A stretch of DNA of 56,593 nt from Hirudo medicinalis (Eukaryota > Annelida > Clitellata > Hirudinida > Hirudinidae): assembly GCA_011800805.1 (NCBI GenBank), contig MPNW01000404.1, forward strand, positions 14,016 to 70,608. Direction: 5' to 3'. Each line of letters opens with the position of its first letter. The first letter of the stretch is position 1. The position numbers and the translations under genes are program-made. A model generated the notes under the pieces. The model had not been told where the DNA came from. It did no database searches and was given only the letters and a program-made list of their open reading frames with translations. Below are positions 25,248 to 38,800 of the stretch, one piece after another.

Positions 25248-25795
25248 GTTCTTCGGGAGGATTGCCGAAGGGCCGGCTCGCTTTCCCTTCGGCCCCGGGC
25301 AGGCCGGTTGCCATTGGTTACGAGTCATCATGTTTCCCTGACGACCGCTTGCTATGGTTTGGGCGCTTTTTATTTATCGATGGTATTTTTTGTCGTTCTG
25401 CTCTTCGTTTCTTCTATTGGTTTCGAGTAGGTGAGCACTTAGGTCACGATCACGTCGAGGTAATCAATGTCATACGGTCACCTGTGAAGTCACCTGACGG
25501 TCGTTGTCGTCATCGTTGCCAATCTCATCAGTAATTATTACAGTCATTGCTTGATGTTTTCGCCTGATTGTTCAATTGGAATCTGTCTACCATTGCTGCC
25601 CCTTTCCATATGCCCTGCTTGTCATGGGGGCTTGTGTGTGTGTTCAGTTGGGTGGCCTCGGGTCGATAGCATGGTGACGACGATGATGATGATGATAGAT
25701 GTTGTTATTGTTATTATTATTAATAATCAGTTCTGATCGTTGTCGATGCTGGTGTTAGTGTCATTGTTCTTTTCATTAACAACCATCGTTGTTGA

Positions 25796-25796
<1 letters not shown>

Positions 25797-25829
<33 letters not shown>

Positions 25830-25875
25830 GTTATTGTTGTTGTTATTAATGTTATTATTATTATTATTATTATTA
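25797..25875. repeat. (ATT)n microsatellite
   Basis: Perfect ATT units, then GTT-interrupted units, then ATT again, downstream of VAP. Confidence 0.95.
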
Positions 25876-27388
25876 ATTCTCATCGGATTTTCATGCTTTG
25901 ATCATCTCCGTTCATTCATCGATGCTTTCACTCGAGGAAGAACTTCTCTGAACTTCACTGGAGCCAGTGATGATGATGGGTGAGTAGCATGCAGAATAAT
26001 TGGACATTGCTGATCCATGATGCTGTCTGATCAGATTGTGATGGTGACGACGACGACGACGATGATGATGATGTTCTTTGCTTGAGTAGTTGGTTACTAA
26101 TGTAGTTGTTGAAGTGTGTGGTCTGGGAAAATAATAATGATTATCAATAATTGTTAACTGATGATTATGATGATGTTGTCTACAGTCAATAGACTCAGTT
26201 AACTGGCAAGCGTATGGAAGTTAACGAGGGACGTTAACGGTGTTGAACTTATTTCAATAAAAAAAATGTTTGATTTAGAAGTGTGTAATCTTCATCGGCT
26301 GGTTGCTAGCGTCGCATCTGTTATCGTCGTTGACGGTGTTGAAATCTTGGTGTAAATTAAATTTTTGTTTGCTAATAAATTCTGAAGATGTGATTTCGCA
26401 AACTTTTCGGTCGGGAACTGCTTCCGATCGACCAGCGGAGGAAATTTCTGTTTTCGCTTTCCAGGTTGAAACGTTTCAGACGTTGGAGACGTTTAATTAT
26501 TAATTCGAAAATAAAAGCCGGCTGCTCTTAGATCGCCATAGTGTTTCCAATAGCTGTGGATCTGTTGTCGTCATTGTTTGACATTTTGTACGTCGTGTTC
26601 GTGGATTCTTATCCATGTTTCGGTTTCGAGGAATTGCACCCGAGCGCATCGGAGGATTCGCCTCTACCAGGATTTGAACTCTTGGCTTTGTGTTCGATTG
26701 ATGGTGTTATAACTTTAAAATGACCTCTAGACTTTGACCTATCCCATTGAGGCTGGTGATTTCTGAGGACGCTCGCACGATATTGTGAACCCAAGCAGAG
26801 CATAACTTTCCATCTCTGAAATTGAAATTTTCATCTCTCTGAACGCATTTTTCATCTTCATTTCGTTTTTTTATAGATCAGGAGAGGCATGGATCTTGGA
26901 AAATTGCAGACTAATAAAGTATTCTCACTGGGTTTGTGCTGAAATGTTGCATTCATAATGGTCTCAAATTAAAAGGATGAAATGCTGCAGGAGGGATTCA
27001 TAACTTTGAGTAAATTGGTGATGTGAAACCATTTAGAAATAAACAGTATATATTTATAAAATTATTTGCTGATAAAATGGTCCTTATTGACTCAAGCAAT
27101 TTACATTTAGGCATAAGGATTGAAGATGTGAAATGAATAGATCAGAAAATGATGATCATGTTTTAACTTTCACATCAGTAAAATGTTAAATAATTTCAGA
27201 CTTTAAAAATTTTAAACAAAAATTTTAAAATGACTATGAAGATTTATTAGGAGGTGGTTTTAATGATTTTAAATGCTTCATAATAGGTCGTCTTTGATTT
27301 CCGTTTTTATTATGTTAAAAGAAATTTTAATTAAAGTGACTTTAAATTTATTCTAAAAAAATTATTTTTCGTAATAAAAAATTTTCAG

Positions 27389-27493
27389 TTGAATTCTCAA
27401 ACGTACTCCTATTGCCATTCGCATTTGGTCAACTCTGGTCTTATGCTGGTTTACGGGCTATTCTTTTGTGGATTACCATTCATAAATCGTGAG
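27389..27493 (+). other. Candidate orphan exon, 35 codons
   Basis: A good acceptor (TTTTCAG) and an acceptable donor (GAG|GTTTGT) flank 105 bases open in one frame, which begins LNSQTYSYCHSHLVNSG and contains a hydrophobic run. No partner exon or family was recognised. It may be chance, or an alternative exon of a neighbour. Confidence 0.2.
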
Positions 27494-28700
27494 GTTTGTA
27501 GAAATTATAAATTATAACTTAATTGATGCTTGATTTTTAATAAAATTGTATTCTCGATTGCTCCGAAGATTTCACTCCGACGTTTTCGCTTTTAGTCTTC
27601 ATCACTGGGTTCATCTATTTTCAGGTAATCAATCGAGATTTTAATTTGCTATGAAATATTTACCCCAAAAATGTATTAAATTTTCTCCAGACGTTCATAA
27701 ATCGTGTAAATGAATTTTGCTTCTCTTAAAATTTGTTCACGCTGGTATCAATTAAGAGACTTTCGAGACGATGAATCTCATTCTCGTTTCTGCGAAGCAT
27801 ATTTCTCGCGTGTTATGATAATTTCCATTTCCAGACCTGGGTGAGTTAGAGATTGGAATGATTAAAAATTAAATTAGATGTCGTTGTGAACACATCTGGA
27901 TTTTCTGAGTGAAGTTTGTTTCGGATGATGGCCTGCCACACATCGAGTCTCTAAACAAAACCAGCCAATAGGCTTCCTTTCTCGACCTCCAAAAGCTTTT
28001 ACTCTATGTCGTGTTAATGGGGCTCAAGTCCCCAAAACTGACAGAAAATGTTATGAGATTAAGTCAGTTCTCTTAATTAATTTTTGCTCGGTTCATCTCT
28101 CCGTAGTCGTGAAATTTGAATTCGATTTTCCGCATGTTGCGAAATTTTTCTCCTCCCATTACGAACGAACGTGATAAGCTGCCATATTTTCGAGTGTCAG
28201 TGGGTAAGCGCGATGTAAGTGAAATAATTTTGTGAAAAGTTACTTTCCGACAATGACTTTGTAGTGACGAATAATTTTATTTTGATAAATCGGCCATTTT
28301 ATTTTTGTGCACCGTCTTGCGCGCATCCCGAGGATGTGCGCTCGCGTTGTCGGTGCTCACTCCGACTTCGTAAATTAATGAGATTTTAATATTTTGTAAA
28401 GTTATAATGTTTCAGATAAATTTTTTTGAAAAATTTTCATGCCTTCGTAATATCGACATTCAATTCTACAATTTAGTTCATGACCTCAATCATGTAGTCC
28501 CTCTCACATTATTAGACTATTTTTTGACTAAAATCATGGTAACCAAAATAAAGAAAATTATTTTCTGCTTCGAAAACAATGTCGATATAAAATATTTAAT
28601 TACCTTACAATTTCATGCTTTCTCTAGAGATTCATCTTATACATTGCAGTCCAAAATTAACTCTACAAATTGTTTTCAAGGAGGACCATTTATTGGTTGA

Positions 28701-31700
28701 ATGAAGCACTGGAATTCTAGTGAAACTGCTAATGTGTGTGGAAACTGTGGATTTCAAACATTCTCTTTGCCTGTTTACAAAAGACACTCAAAACACTGTT
28801 CAGGGGATCCATTGAAGATCAAGGAAATGAGCTGTGAGTTTCTGAATGGCAGCATGAAAGAACCTCTCCATACCATTTCCTCCAAAGAATTCTCAGAAAG
28901 TTCCAGTGCTATAAAATCTCAACCTTCACTTGGCAAGAACCTCCTCTATTGCAAGCTATGTGAATTTTCTTGCTCTTTCTCAAGCCAGCTTATCAACCAT
29001 ATTAAGAGGGTCCACTCAAATGAGAGCAGGGGCCATCAAGAGCATATTTCTTCTGATTTAAATCTATATGAAATTCAGATGAACGACACCAATGGCATCA
29101 CTGCAATTAAGTCCGATCCATTCCTAGAGGCAGAAGAGCTAGGCACGAAGAAAAAAATTGTTCTTAAGAAGATAAAACTAGAAATTCCGACAGGGGATGG
29201 CAACCTTAGTGCTGTAACTGGAAAGACCAAAGAGTCACTCATGGCATTTGAAGCTAACTTGAAGACATTGTCCAGTCCCACATCTGTGGTTACGGTAAAT
29301 CTTGACACAGCTGAAGACAAGTCAAGGAAATGTCCAGAGTGTGGCTTTGTGGCCAAAAACAGGGATCAACTGTTGTCTCACAAGGCAAGTCACGAAGCCA
29401 GCGACGTCATTTACGCCTGCAGTGAGTGTGAGTACAAGACACCTGTCAGGAAGAACTTTGAGAGGCATGAGTGGTGCCACATCGTTGACAGTCCGTTCAA
29501 GTGTCAGTTCTGCAGTTTCTCATCAAATGGGGAGAATGCCATCAAGCGGCACGTGTCTGCTTACCATACCCTCCAGAAGCAGCAGACTGACGACAGGAAG
29601 TCATCTTCCGTCAAATCATTGGCCATTCCACCATCAAATTCCAATTGGACGGTACAAGTCTCTTCTGAACTCCTCGACAAGAGCTTGAAAATTGAGCCAC
29701 CGAAGAAGAAAACCTTGCTGGAAAAAGCCCCTAATCAGCCTGTCAGTCCGGCAGAGGCCAGCATTACCACTGTAAAACTGGAAGCGATAGATTCTTCGTC
29801 GTTCGTCCCCAGCTGCTCGACCGCTTCAAGCTCCATCCTCCAGAGACAGCTAAAGCCCGAAACTCAGGGTTTCATTTGCCCTCACTGTGGGCTCTGCTAC
29901 AAAGAGAATTTCCTGCTCGAGCACCACATCAAAGCTTCTCATCAGAAGCTGCCAATACAAATCAATAACCTGACCAACAGACCTCTCATACAGCACGATC
30001 AGAAACAGCTGAAGAAGCTCGAAGTGTCGCACATGAAGCAGAAGTCTGAACTTCTGCAGGAGCCCAAAGCTTCTCTCCGGAGTCAGACGAAGGGATCGAA
30101 GAGCGAGCAGAGGATAGAGATCAAGATGGAGGAGGTCAGGAAGGTTTACAAGTGCGGTTACTGCAGTTTCTCAGTCAACGAGTTCAGTAAACTCAGAGAA
30201 CACATGGAGAGCAACGCTTGCCAGCCATCGAACACCTCGACCTCGACAATATCGGCCACTGCCACCGCAGAGACTGTCCTTCAGAAGTTGCTGACCAACG
30301 ACAACCCGAACAAAGTCTACCCGAAGGTGCCTCTATCTTCCTTCATCTCAAGGTCTCCCACCTATCTCAGATCAGAAACTCAGGCAATTGCCAATTCGAC
30401 CTTGTTGCCTGAGGTCAAGTTCAAGATGGAGGCATCTCCCAGACCGTCAGAGGTGTCGGGTGCCAGCCAGAGCGAGCTGTTGATTCTTCCTCGAGAAAAT
30501 CCAACGTCACCCATCCACGATTCCACGGCAGAAGAATCCATCAAAGTCAGTAAGACCTACATCTGCTGTCTCCTCTGCACCTACAAAACACTGTCCTCGA
30601 AGGTCCTGAGGAAGCATCTCATTCGTGATCATGCCTCCATCATTTGCTCCAAGAAGATTCTTAGGGATGTCGTCCAGAAGAGCATCATGATGTCCATCAG
30701 GCAGGTGGGTGACAACAGACAAAGCCAGGTCAATAACTGGGAGAGCACTGCCCAGAAAACAGAGGTAGGTAGCTTCGAGAGTCTGTGCAGCAATGACGGG
30801 GAATCCGAGGTCCTTTTGCAGATGGATGTGCAATGTGAGTCAGAAAATAATCCACCGGCTCACCTGCAGGAGAAGAAAGTCTCGAAACAGACTGCCGAAA
30901 CGAGCAAGTTCATGCCCTTCAAGTGCTCGGAGTGTGGCAAGAGGTCCAACTGGAAGCATGTGATAAAGAAGCACATCTCTGACAAGCACTTGAGTGCAAC
31001 CGTCCTCACTCTGTCGCCTGAGGATGCAGAAAGCTCCTACAACTTGTACCACGATCAGCTCGCACGGAGACTTTCGTCCAAAATGATGGCCAACAGATTG
31101 CATTACAACTCTGATGACATAAACCTGACATCGAGTGTTGGGGCTGTGAATTTCACAAACGGGGAGATGGTGGCCAACAGTGGCATGCATATGGGTCTCG
31201 AGGATAACCTGGCAAATCACGATTTGGATCCCTCAGCGAGCGAACAACTCGGCATGTCCGACCTGCTACGATTGAAGAGGTTCAAGTGCTCGGTTTGCAT
31301 CTACAGGTCCAATTTCCGATGCGACATAAGCCGCCACCTGAAGAAGCGACACCCGGACGTCAACTGCTACTACTCCGTCATGTCGCTCCAGGAGGCCAAG
31401 GAGTCTCTACCCCACTACAGGTACACCTGGCCAGAGGCCGAAGCCCTCCTCCTTGCCTCTTCTTCCGTCAAGGACGAAAATGCCGAGCTGAAAACCCTGA
31501 CCGGCGATGCCAACAAGATCAACCCGGCCGTCGAAAGAAAAGCCGCGGCCATCGTATCGAGACTTCCGTTCGGCAGCGAAGAGGGCAAGCGCTGCCCGAT
31601 CTGCCCCTTCATCACTAACAAGGCTGAACTTCTTCGACTACACATGGCCTATCACCAGCCGCAGAAACGAAACTGCTACTCTTGCCCCCACTGTCCATAC

Positions 31701-33207
31701 TTCGTCAACACGTCGAGACTTCTCCAGCACCACATCACCCTCCATGAGAACGATCAGTTCATCAAGTCCGTGGCTGCCGAAAAGACGGCCACCCAGCAGC
31801 TCAATGCCTACAACTTGGAGTTCAACTATGTGAAGAGGTGACCATTTGGTGATGATTATGATTATGATTATGATGATGAAAGTGATGATGATGGTGATGA
31901 AGATTTTGCTCGAGACGATGTTGGGCTTGTAAACAGTTTCATGGCGATTTCATAATCATCATTGTTGATGTTATTAATCAATATTATTATAGTTACATGC
32001 TGTTTACCTAACACCTTGACATCGCTCACCTGTTTAAAATAAGAGTGTTAGAGCAATGGAAAAGTATTTACATATACCTTAATCCACATCGTAAGAATAC
32101 GCCACTGAAATTCCAGAAATCCCAAGTTCATCTGCGAGGATTGCCCCTACACGAACAACAACAGAAACGAGTTCTGGAGGCACAGGAAAGGACACTTTGA
32201 GCGGGGCATTGTGCCGAGCGATCTGAAATGCCAGCATTGCCCCTACTGGGCAGAGGACAAGAGAGATTGGCACCTACACTGCTCTCTTCACGGGGGAATG
32301 TAAGTTGACGACATCATGGACTTGCTCAAAAGTTGGCATTGCATTAATATTTAAAAAAAAAAATCCGTTCATGTTATTAATTAATTCGATTTTAGCATTG
32401 GTAATCTATTGTCAAATACGTTGAAGAGTGATGGGGAATATTTTCTATCATCACAGGCAGAGGAGTTTCCTGAAGAGAAGGACCGACCTGGCCATCGGAG
32501 AGTTCTGCAGGTGCGACTTGGCCGACCTCAAGGACTTTGGCGACCTGGCCTGCTTCAAGCAGCTCCGGTGCCCCAGCTGCACCATCAGGAACCCTAGCGT
32601 CACCTACATGAGGCACCACATGCTCACTCACATGGCCTTCACGGATGCAGCGAGGTTCAGGATCTTTGACCGCGACTTCGACGAGGCCGACGACACGCTC
32701 GGCAACCTGTGCACTCGACTCCTCAACATGAACTACTCGCTCGTCGAAGAGTGTCGCAGCGAGCCCCCGATGAGCCAAAATTCCACCGAGGACGAGGAGA
32801 CTCAGATGCCCGTTCTGGAAAAAGTCACGGAAATGTCGGACTATTCTACGACTATCCCGAGCCTCAAGATTTCCCTTCACCTGGCCCCATCCGTCTTCTC
32901 AAGCAAATCTGGGGACTCTTTGACCTCTGAACCGTTCTACCCGAGCACAATGGCATGCCACCAGCTCCACAACAAGGCAGGAGCACTTCAGGAGTACAAG
33001 GACGACTACATTCTTGCAGCACCAGAAGAAATTGTCGAGTGGAATGAAGGGACCGCCTTTTCGGAAGAACCTTCCGCAAGTGACGATCCTTCCGAAGATG
33101 CTGGAGAGATCGAGACGAAACCGAACCTTCGACCGACCGAGAGGCCGTGTCCGTACTCGAAGACCCTCTTCTTCCTCTCCCTCGGCATCTTGCCGTCGTC
33201 CGACTGA
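28701..33207 (+). CDS. Polydactyl C2H2 zinc-finger protein, 1356 residues
   Basis: Three exons: 28701-31837, 32117-32299, 32457-33207, with phases 2, 2 and stop. The ATG directly follows an in-frame TGA, which fixes the start unless translation begins elsewhere after splicing. Finger-like CxxC...HxxxH/C units start near residues 13, 84, 211, 240, 268, 393, 485, 622, 742, 863, 965, 995, about 1052 and 1084 (exon 2), and RCPSC...HHMLTH in exon 3. Many have the CPY/CxF form and occur singly or in twos and threes with long linkers, as in REST- or ZNF462-like nuclear regulators rather than KRAB arrays. Linkers contain at least seven psi-K-x-E motifs (158, 329, 358, 384, 474, 574, 923), the SUMO-acceptor consensus. 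The C-terminal 200 residues are acidic and Ser-rich. Likely a DNA-binding transcription factor; orthology not determined. AATAAA at 33504. Confidence 0.88.
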
Positions 33208-35321
33208 GCAGGGTGCAGGGTTCCTCGTAGGGAACCGGTCGCTCTCCTAGAAATTCTGTTGTTGTTGTTGTTGTTAAGCCCGTTCAATCCTGTGAAAGCG
33301 TTGTGGATATTTTCAAGCGACTCTTTTGTTTTAGACCAAAACGATGTGAGAAATTTATTTTTAACCTTTGCCTCTCATTTAAAATGGAGGAGGCCTGAGC
33401 TGATGAGTGAGCGTTCTTTTTGTAGGGACTGGCAATGGAAACTGGAATGACGTTCGTCAATTATTATGATTATGATTATTATATTTAAGTTGAATGAGAC
33501 CAAAATAAATGCTGTTGAATTCAATCAATGCTCACTGCCAAAGAATTGCTAAGTGAATTCATTCTGCGAGAATTTGACGTGCGTTTTGTGTCTGACTTCC
33601 CGATGATGAGTCTGGTGATCGAGCGACCAAAGGTTGCTCAGTGACCCGTTGGGCCTATGGGCCTACGATGCCGAGGGTCAGAGGTTAACCTCCGGCAACC
33701 CCTGTCACCATTTGAAATGTGATTGTATCCACTCCAAGGGAGGATTTTAATTATTTTGTCGGTCAAAAATGTCGCGGACATTTTGCGCGTCTGAAAACTG
33801 GCTGACGAGTTCAGTGGTTTGTGCGTGGGTTTTTGGCTTGCCTGCCGTAATATTGTAGGTTTTATTCGCTAGGTGGCGACTGGAAATGTTGATTATTAGC
33901 GACGATGATTTAATGAATTAAATATTAATTTGTTGATAACTTGGTAATAATTAGTTGTAATAAAATTTGACAACGATGATAATAAATTATTATTATTATT
34001 ATTATTATAAATTATTAAACTAGGGTAACAGCTAGTTAGGGCTAGTGCTAGGGTTACGGTTAGGGTTTGGCATAGGTTTAGAGCCTGGATTAGACAATGA
34101 TATTAGAGATGGTTAAAAAAGACGCTAGCAAAGACGTACTTTCTACCTAGGCCCTAAGTAACATGATCACGACTTGAAAAGCAAAATAATGCACATTATT
34201 CACACAGAAAAAAATTTGCAGCTACCATCCCGTGTTTGGGAAGGATTTTTTTGGGGGCGAATCGATCGTCTGTTTTAGGTTGCACGCTAATTAATAAATA
34301 AATTAAATTACAATTCTTAGGAAACTTATGGAAATAATTTCCATAATTATTTTGCCATCTGTTTGTGATGCGAAACTCATCATTCAAAATCGCATTTCAA
34401 TCTAGAAAGTAAAGGCATAAATCTTCACTCCTGATCGGCATGTGATGGATATCCTTTCAAGGTTCCTAAAATTATTGACCTTTCAAAGATCGCCTTTGAA
34501 GCATTTGATCTTGAACTTTGAATTGTCGATGTCGTTGTCTTGATTTTCCGCCCGGCTCCCTTTGGCAGAGACAAATTGGTTTATCGAGACGAGTTGAGAT
34601 AATTTTTAGCACATCTTATGTAATCACATCACCACAGCATGATTTTTGTGACTTGCGAGTTAGAAACTGCAATGTGAGATAAAGGCAACAAGTTTCACCA
34701 TAGCTGGAGTTGTCGTCGTGAATTTCAAAAGTTACAAATACTAACTCCATAATTCATTATCATCGTTGTCAAATGTTATTAAAACTAATTATTACCAACT
34801 TATCAACAAATTAATATTTAATTCATTAAATTATCGTCGCTAATAATCAACATTTCCAGTCGCCAGGCTTCATCGCTACTCTAATTTCCATCACATAGCG
34901 ATGTCAGAATTGTAAAGGTGTATTATTTTTTTTATTGACATTCTGGTTTCTCATCATCTTGTGATTTGTTTCAGTGCATTTTCATCACTTTTCGCGGGTA
35001 AACTATAATAGTCTCCCTCGACAGCGAACGAGAACAACAGCATAATTATTAAGTAAAGGTTACAATCGGACCACTCTGTGTTGCAAGTCGTTGTTGAGGG
35101 GATGATGAAAAATAGAGAGACCGTCTTTATTTCTATTGGCCCCTCTGTGATGATGATGATGATGATGACGATGATGATGCTGTTGATGATGATAGTAATT
35201 TATAATTAAGCCCGCCGGAGATAGGAAGGAATTAAATTCTGATTAGGACAGTTTAATTGAGCGGGAAATAGGTCGATATTCGGATTCTCAAGCTAATAAT
35301 AGCTTATTATTATTATTATTA

Positions 35322-35357
<36 letters not shown>

Positions 35358-35875
35358 TGTAATTGATTTTCTTACTTAGAAGTGGCTTTCTTTTCGGTCA
35401 CTTTCGCTCGGGCCTCGCTTATACAACAATCGATAGCTTTTGACTTTTAAAATCTCTTCTTCGATCGTCGAGTGACGCAAGTCTTTTGTTTAGAAATAAC
35501 AACAACAATAAATACCGATCGACCTTAAACTTCTTCATTTATAAAAAAAAAACACCTCTCTTTCCTCTTTCTCGAGATTCGCAGGAGAGGAGAGCACTAG
35601 AACTGAATCGAGAGATTTGGACCTTTAAAAATATAATTTTTACTTTTTTAAAGTAGGAAGTGCTTTTACACTTGTGACCGACCGGTGACAATCACTGCTG
35701 TCCGAATTGATGAACTCATGCCGATTTGCACGGATGAAAAGAGGATGAAAAGAGATAAGCCGTAGGAATAACCATGGGCGATGTCTACATAAAAGAACAA
35801 GTCCAACTAAATCATCGAATCTAAGCCGATTGGTCGTTTTGCGATATTTTCATTTGAACCATCAGCATCAGCATC
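33208..35875. other. Intergenic, zinc-finger gene to DNase II
   Basis: About 2.7 kb. It holds the zinc-finger 3' untranslated region with AATAAA at 33504, a TTAGGG-like degenerate patch (34020-34075), a GAT repeat (35150-35190), an ATT repeat (35308-35357) and the DNase II promoter. No gene was supported. Confidence 0.65.
35308..35357. repeat. (ATT)n microsatellite
   Basis: About 16 ATT units with one GTT interruption, upstream of DNase II. Confidence 0.95.
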
Positions 35876-38800
35876 ATGATTGAGAATCGTGGGGTTTTGA
35901 TCTTGTTTCTCTGGGCGTGCTGCTTGGATCAGGCTCTTTCTGCCGTCACTTGCTTAGGTCCAAACAACAAGCCCGTGGACTGGTAAGAGATTGTATGTCT
36001 TTTTCTTCTATACAATAAATTCGAAATGGTAGTTTGGATTGTGAATTTTAATCAAAATTTAAAAAAAAAATCTTGAAAAATTGAATTTTATTTCATTTTA
36101 TTAATTGAGACTTCTACATCTTTGTACATATACTTCAAAGTCAGTGTGTTTGTTCAAAACGCTTCCATTGAATAAGACGGTGGAGTGTCAGGAATTTTGA
36201 TCGAATAACTAGATGTATGATAATAATAATAATAAAATAGTTATAATATAATTTATTTTCCAGATTTAATTTCTAATTTATTTGAAATTAAAGTTAAATT
36301 TATTTTATTCATATTTGTTTTTAATCAAATGTTACCAAACTTCATCACGAAACAACCCAACATAACACTGTGCAACAAAAATTTTTGTTTCTCTTTAACT
36401 TTTTCAAAACAGTGTGTTTTATATAAACTTATATATCCTGATTTCAGTGGTACCAACCATTTTTCTCTATCACGTACAGAATTAATGTTATACAAATTTT
36501 AATATTAGACCCTTTATGTGCAATGAGCTTATACAAAAAAAAAAAATATTATAACAAAAATAGTGCTCATAGTTATTCTTTTAAAAATATTTTAACTACT
36601 GTCAAGTCCTCTTTTAAGTCCAGTGAATTGATGGCTTTTTCATGATTTTCTTTTGCATCCAGAAGCACTGTCCCTTTGGAGCAACAAACAGAAATCAGAC
36701 ATCATGGCCGAGCTATATTTTCCTTGATATCGCTGTTCCGTGAATGAGATGTCTTGATGAAGACAATGACCATGCTCACCAGAAACATCACCTAGCTTGT
36801 CAGGAAAGAAATCAATGTGCAAATGAAGGAAGTGCATCTTCAATGATAGATTTGCTCCTATTGCCTCATAGTCACTTACATGTATGAGTTCTTCACAAGT
36901 TCTTCATAGTTTTCTGACTTCTGGCTTCCCAGAAACCCATCAACAACAGCTTTCAATGAATTCCAAGCTATCTGCTGCAAACCTGTCAATTTTGTTTCAA
37001 AGACATTGTCTTTCATGATGTGTCTGATTTGAGGTCCAACAAAAATTCCTTCCTTCAACTTTGCATCAGTCATTCGGGGAAATTTTTCTTTAAGGTGCTG
37101 AAAGGCTTCATGATTGTCCTTAATAGCCTTTAAAAAAAATTTCATCAATCCCTGTTTGATGTGCAATGGTGGCAAGATAAATTTTGTCTGAAGTTACTAG
37201 TGGTTCATACTTTACATTCCTTTGCCCTGGAATGTATTCAGATCTTGATGGCCACAGTTGTTGCACTTGCCTTTAGACTTATCTTTGAGGCATCAATGAA
37301 TAGACAACATTCATCAACTTTGTGATCATATCTAAGATGATGCATGAGTCCTACAACATTTTTGTAATTGTCCTATTCTTCAAAACACCCTGTTAGACAT
37401 TCATTGTGCTGCCTGTAGACTGTAACTCTTGTAAACATAAGCTTATTAAGTATTTAAATGCTATGTGTGCATTAACAGCTGTTGGAACTCAGCCAAACAC
37501 AACTAGAGGCATGATATCAGCATCTGCACTGTTATATCTAGGCTAGCCTGATTGAAAACTTTAACAGCTCATTACACAAAATTCTGATGTGATAGAAAAA
37601 TGTTGACAACATATCTGAAATCACCAAAAACTTACTTATATAAAATCACATTTTGTCTTACAAGTTATGAAAATTGTGTTGCACAGTGTAATTAGTATAA
37701 TTCTCACACAAAATATTCTGCTTCAACCAAAGCAAGGTCGCCTAGAACAGGTAGTATTCTGTAAATTATATCATCATCGGTTTCGTGTTTACCGAGGAAA
37801 TCGGCTTTTGAAATAGATCCAAGACTCATGAAAACATCGACGCGATCACTTTAAATGGATCACGCAAACAACTGAAATTGACGATCACGATCATTGATTC
37901 TCTTTCATCGTATTTTCGAATAAGAACATTTACATAAAATTAATTTAAATTATACATTCTAGAGTTAAAAACAACAACAACAACAAAATTACATTCTCGA
38001 CAAAAAGGTTCTTAGTCTACAAACTGCCGAGAATAAAAACCTCAGCATCAAATTTCAAGGAAGGCACGGGTATGATTTACATGGACAACCAGTTACCGGA
38101 GTGGAAACTTCTGACACAACCGATCACCAGCAAAAATCATCCAATCTACTACACGCTCCAACAGATCTACAAAATGAAGGATTCCGGAAAGGTCAGTTAA
38201 AAATTAAAAACTATTTATAATTATAATTATAATATTAATAATTATTAGTTTATCCTTGGGTTCGCAGGTTATTATTTAATAATTATAATAACAATGCTAT
38301 GCGATTATATTTCGTTTGATGTTCTGGCCTGCTTTTGTCTGGCTCTGTGAGTTACTTTGGAATGTCACTCACTGTCGTCACATTATTACAAGACACAAAT
38401 TACATTGTCCACAAGAACTTACTAGGTTTAATGTGTTTAATGTGCTCTGAATGTGAGAGGCGAAGACATTTATTTTGTATACTTAAGACATTTAATGCTG
38501 AGAAATGTTCGGCAATAAATTATACTTAGATTAATTGATAAGTTTGTTGATAAGTTTGATAACTATTGGTATCATTATTTAAATAAAATGTTATTATTAT
38601 TACTTAATTATCATTATTGCTATGATTATTATGATTATTATTATTATTATAATTATTAATGTTATTATTTTGTATCTGCAGCCAAAGGAGAGAGTCTACC
38701 TGATGTACAACGACCGAACTCCAGGAAATAAGACTTCCTCATCAAAAGCCCATGCCAAGGGTTGTTATCGTTGAATAAATAAATCACATTTTAACAACGA

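Larger units (their letters stand above)
25248..28700. other. Long intergenic region with microsatellites
   Basis: About 3.4 kb between VAP and the zinc-finger gene. It holds GAT repeats (25675-25700, 26045-26075), an ATT/GTT repeat (25797-25875), a candidate orphan exon (27389-27493) and, near 28300-28370, a GC-richer patch that may belong to the zinc-finger promoter or leader. An AG at 28650, in a TTGCAG context, could be the acceptor of a 5' leader exon. No complete gene was found. Confidence 0.6.

Noticed and set aside
25262..25534. Plus-strand ORF directly after VAP
   Set aside because: No domain, signal or splice support. It is most likely in the VAP 3' untranslated region.
26600..26803. 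Possible tRNA-like piece (GTTCAAATCC on the minus strand)
   Set aside because: A B-box-like sequence is present, but no A box or cloverleaf could be drawn around it.
29075..33287. Many antisense and off-frame ORFs over the zinc-finger gene
   Set aside because: The plus-strand frame has ordered CxxC/HxxxH units. The others are shadows of GC-richer coding sequence.
16640..34075. Telomere-like CCCTAA/TTAGGG patches as chromosome-end remnants
   Set aside because: Only a few imperfect units at each place; short interstitial patches like these are not evidence of a fusion.
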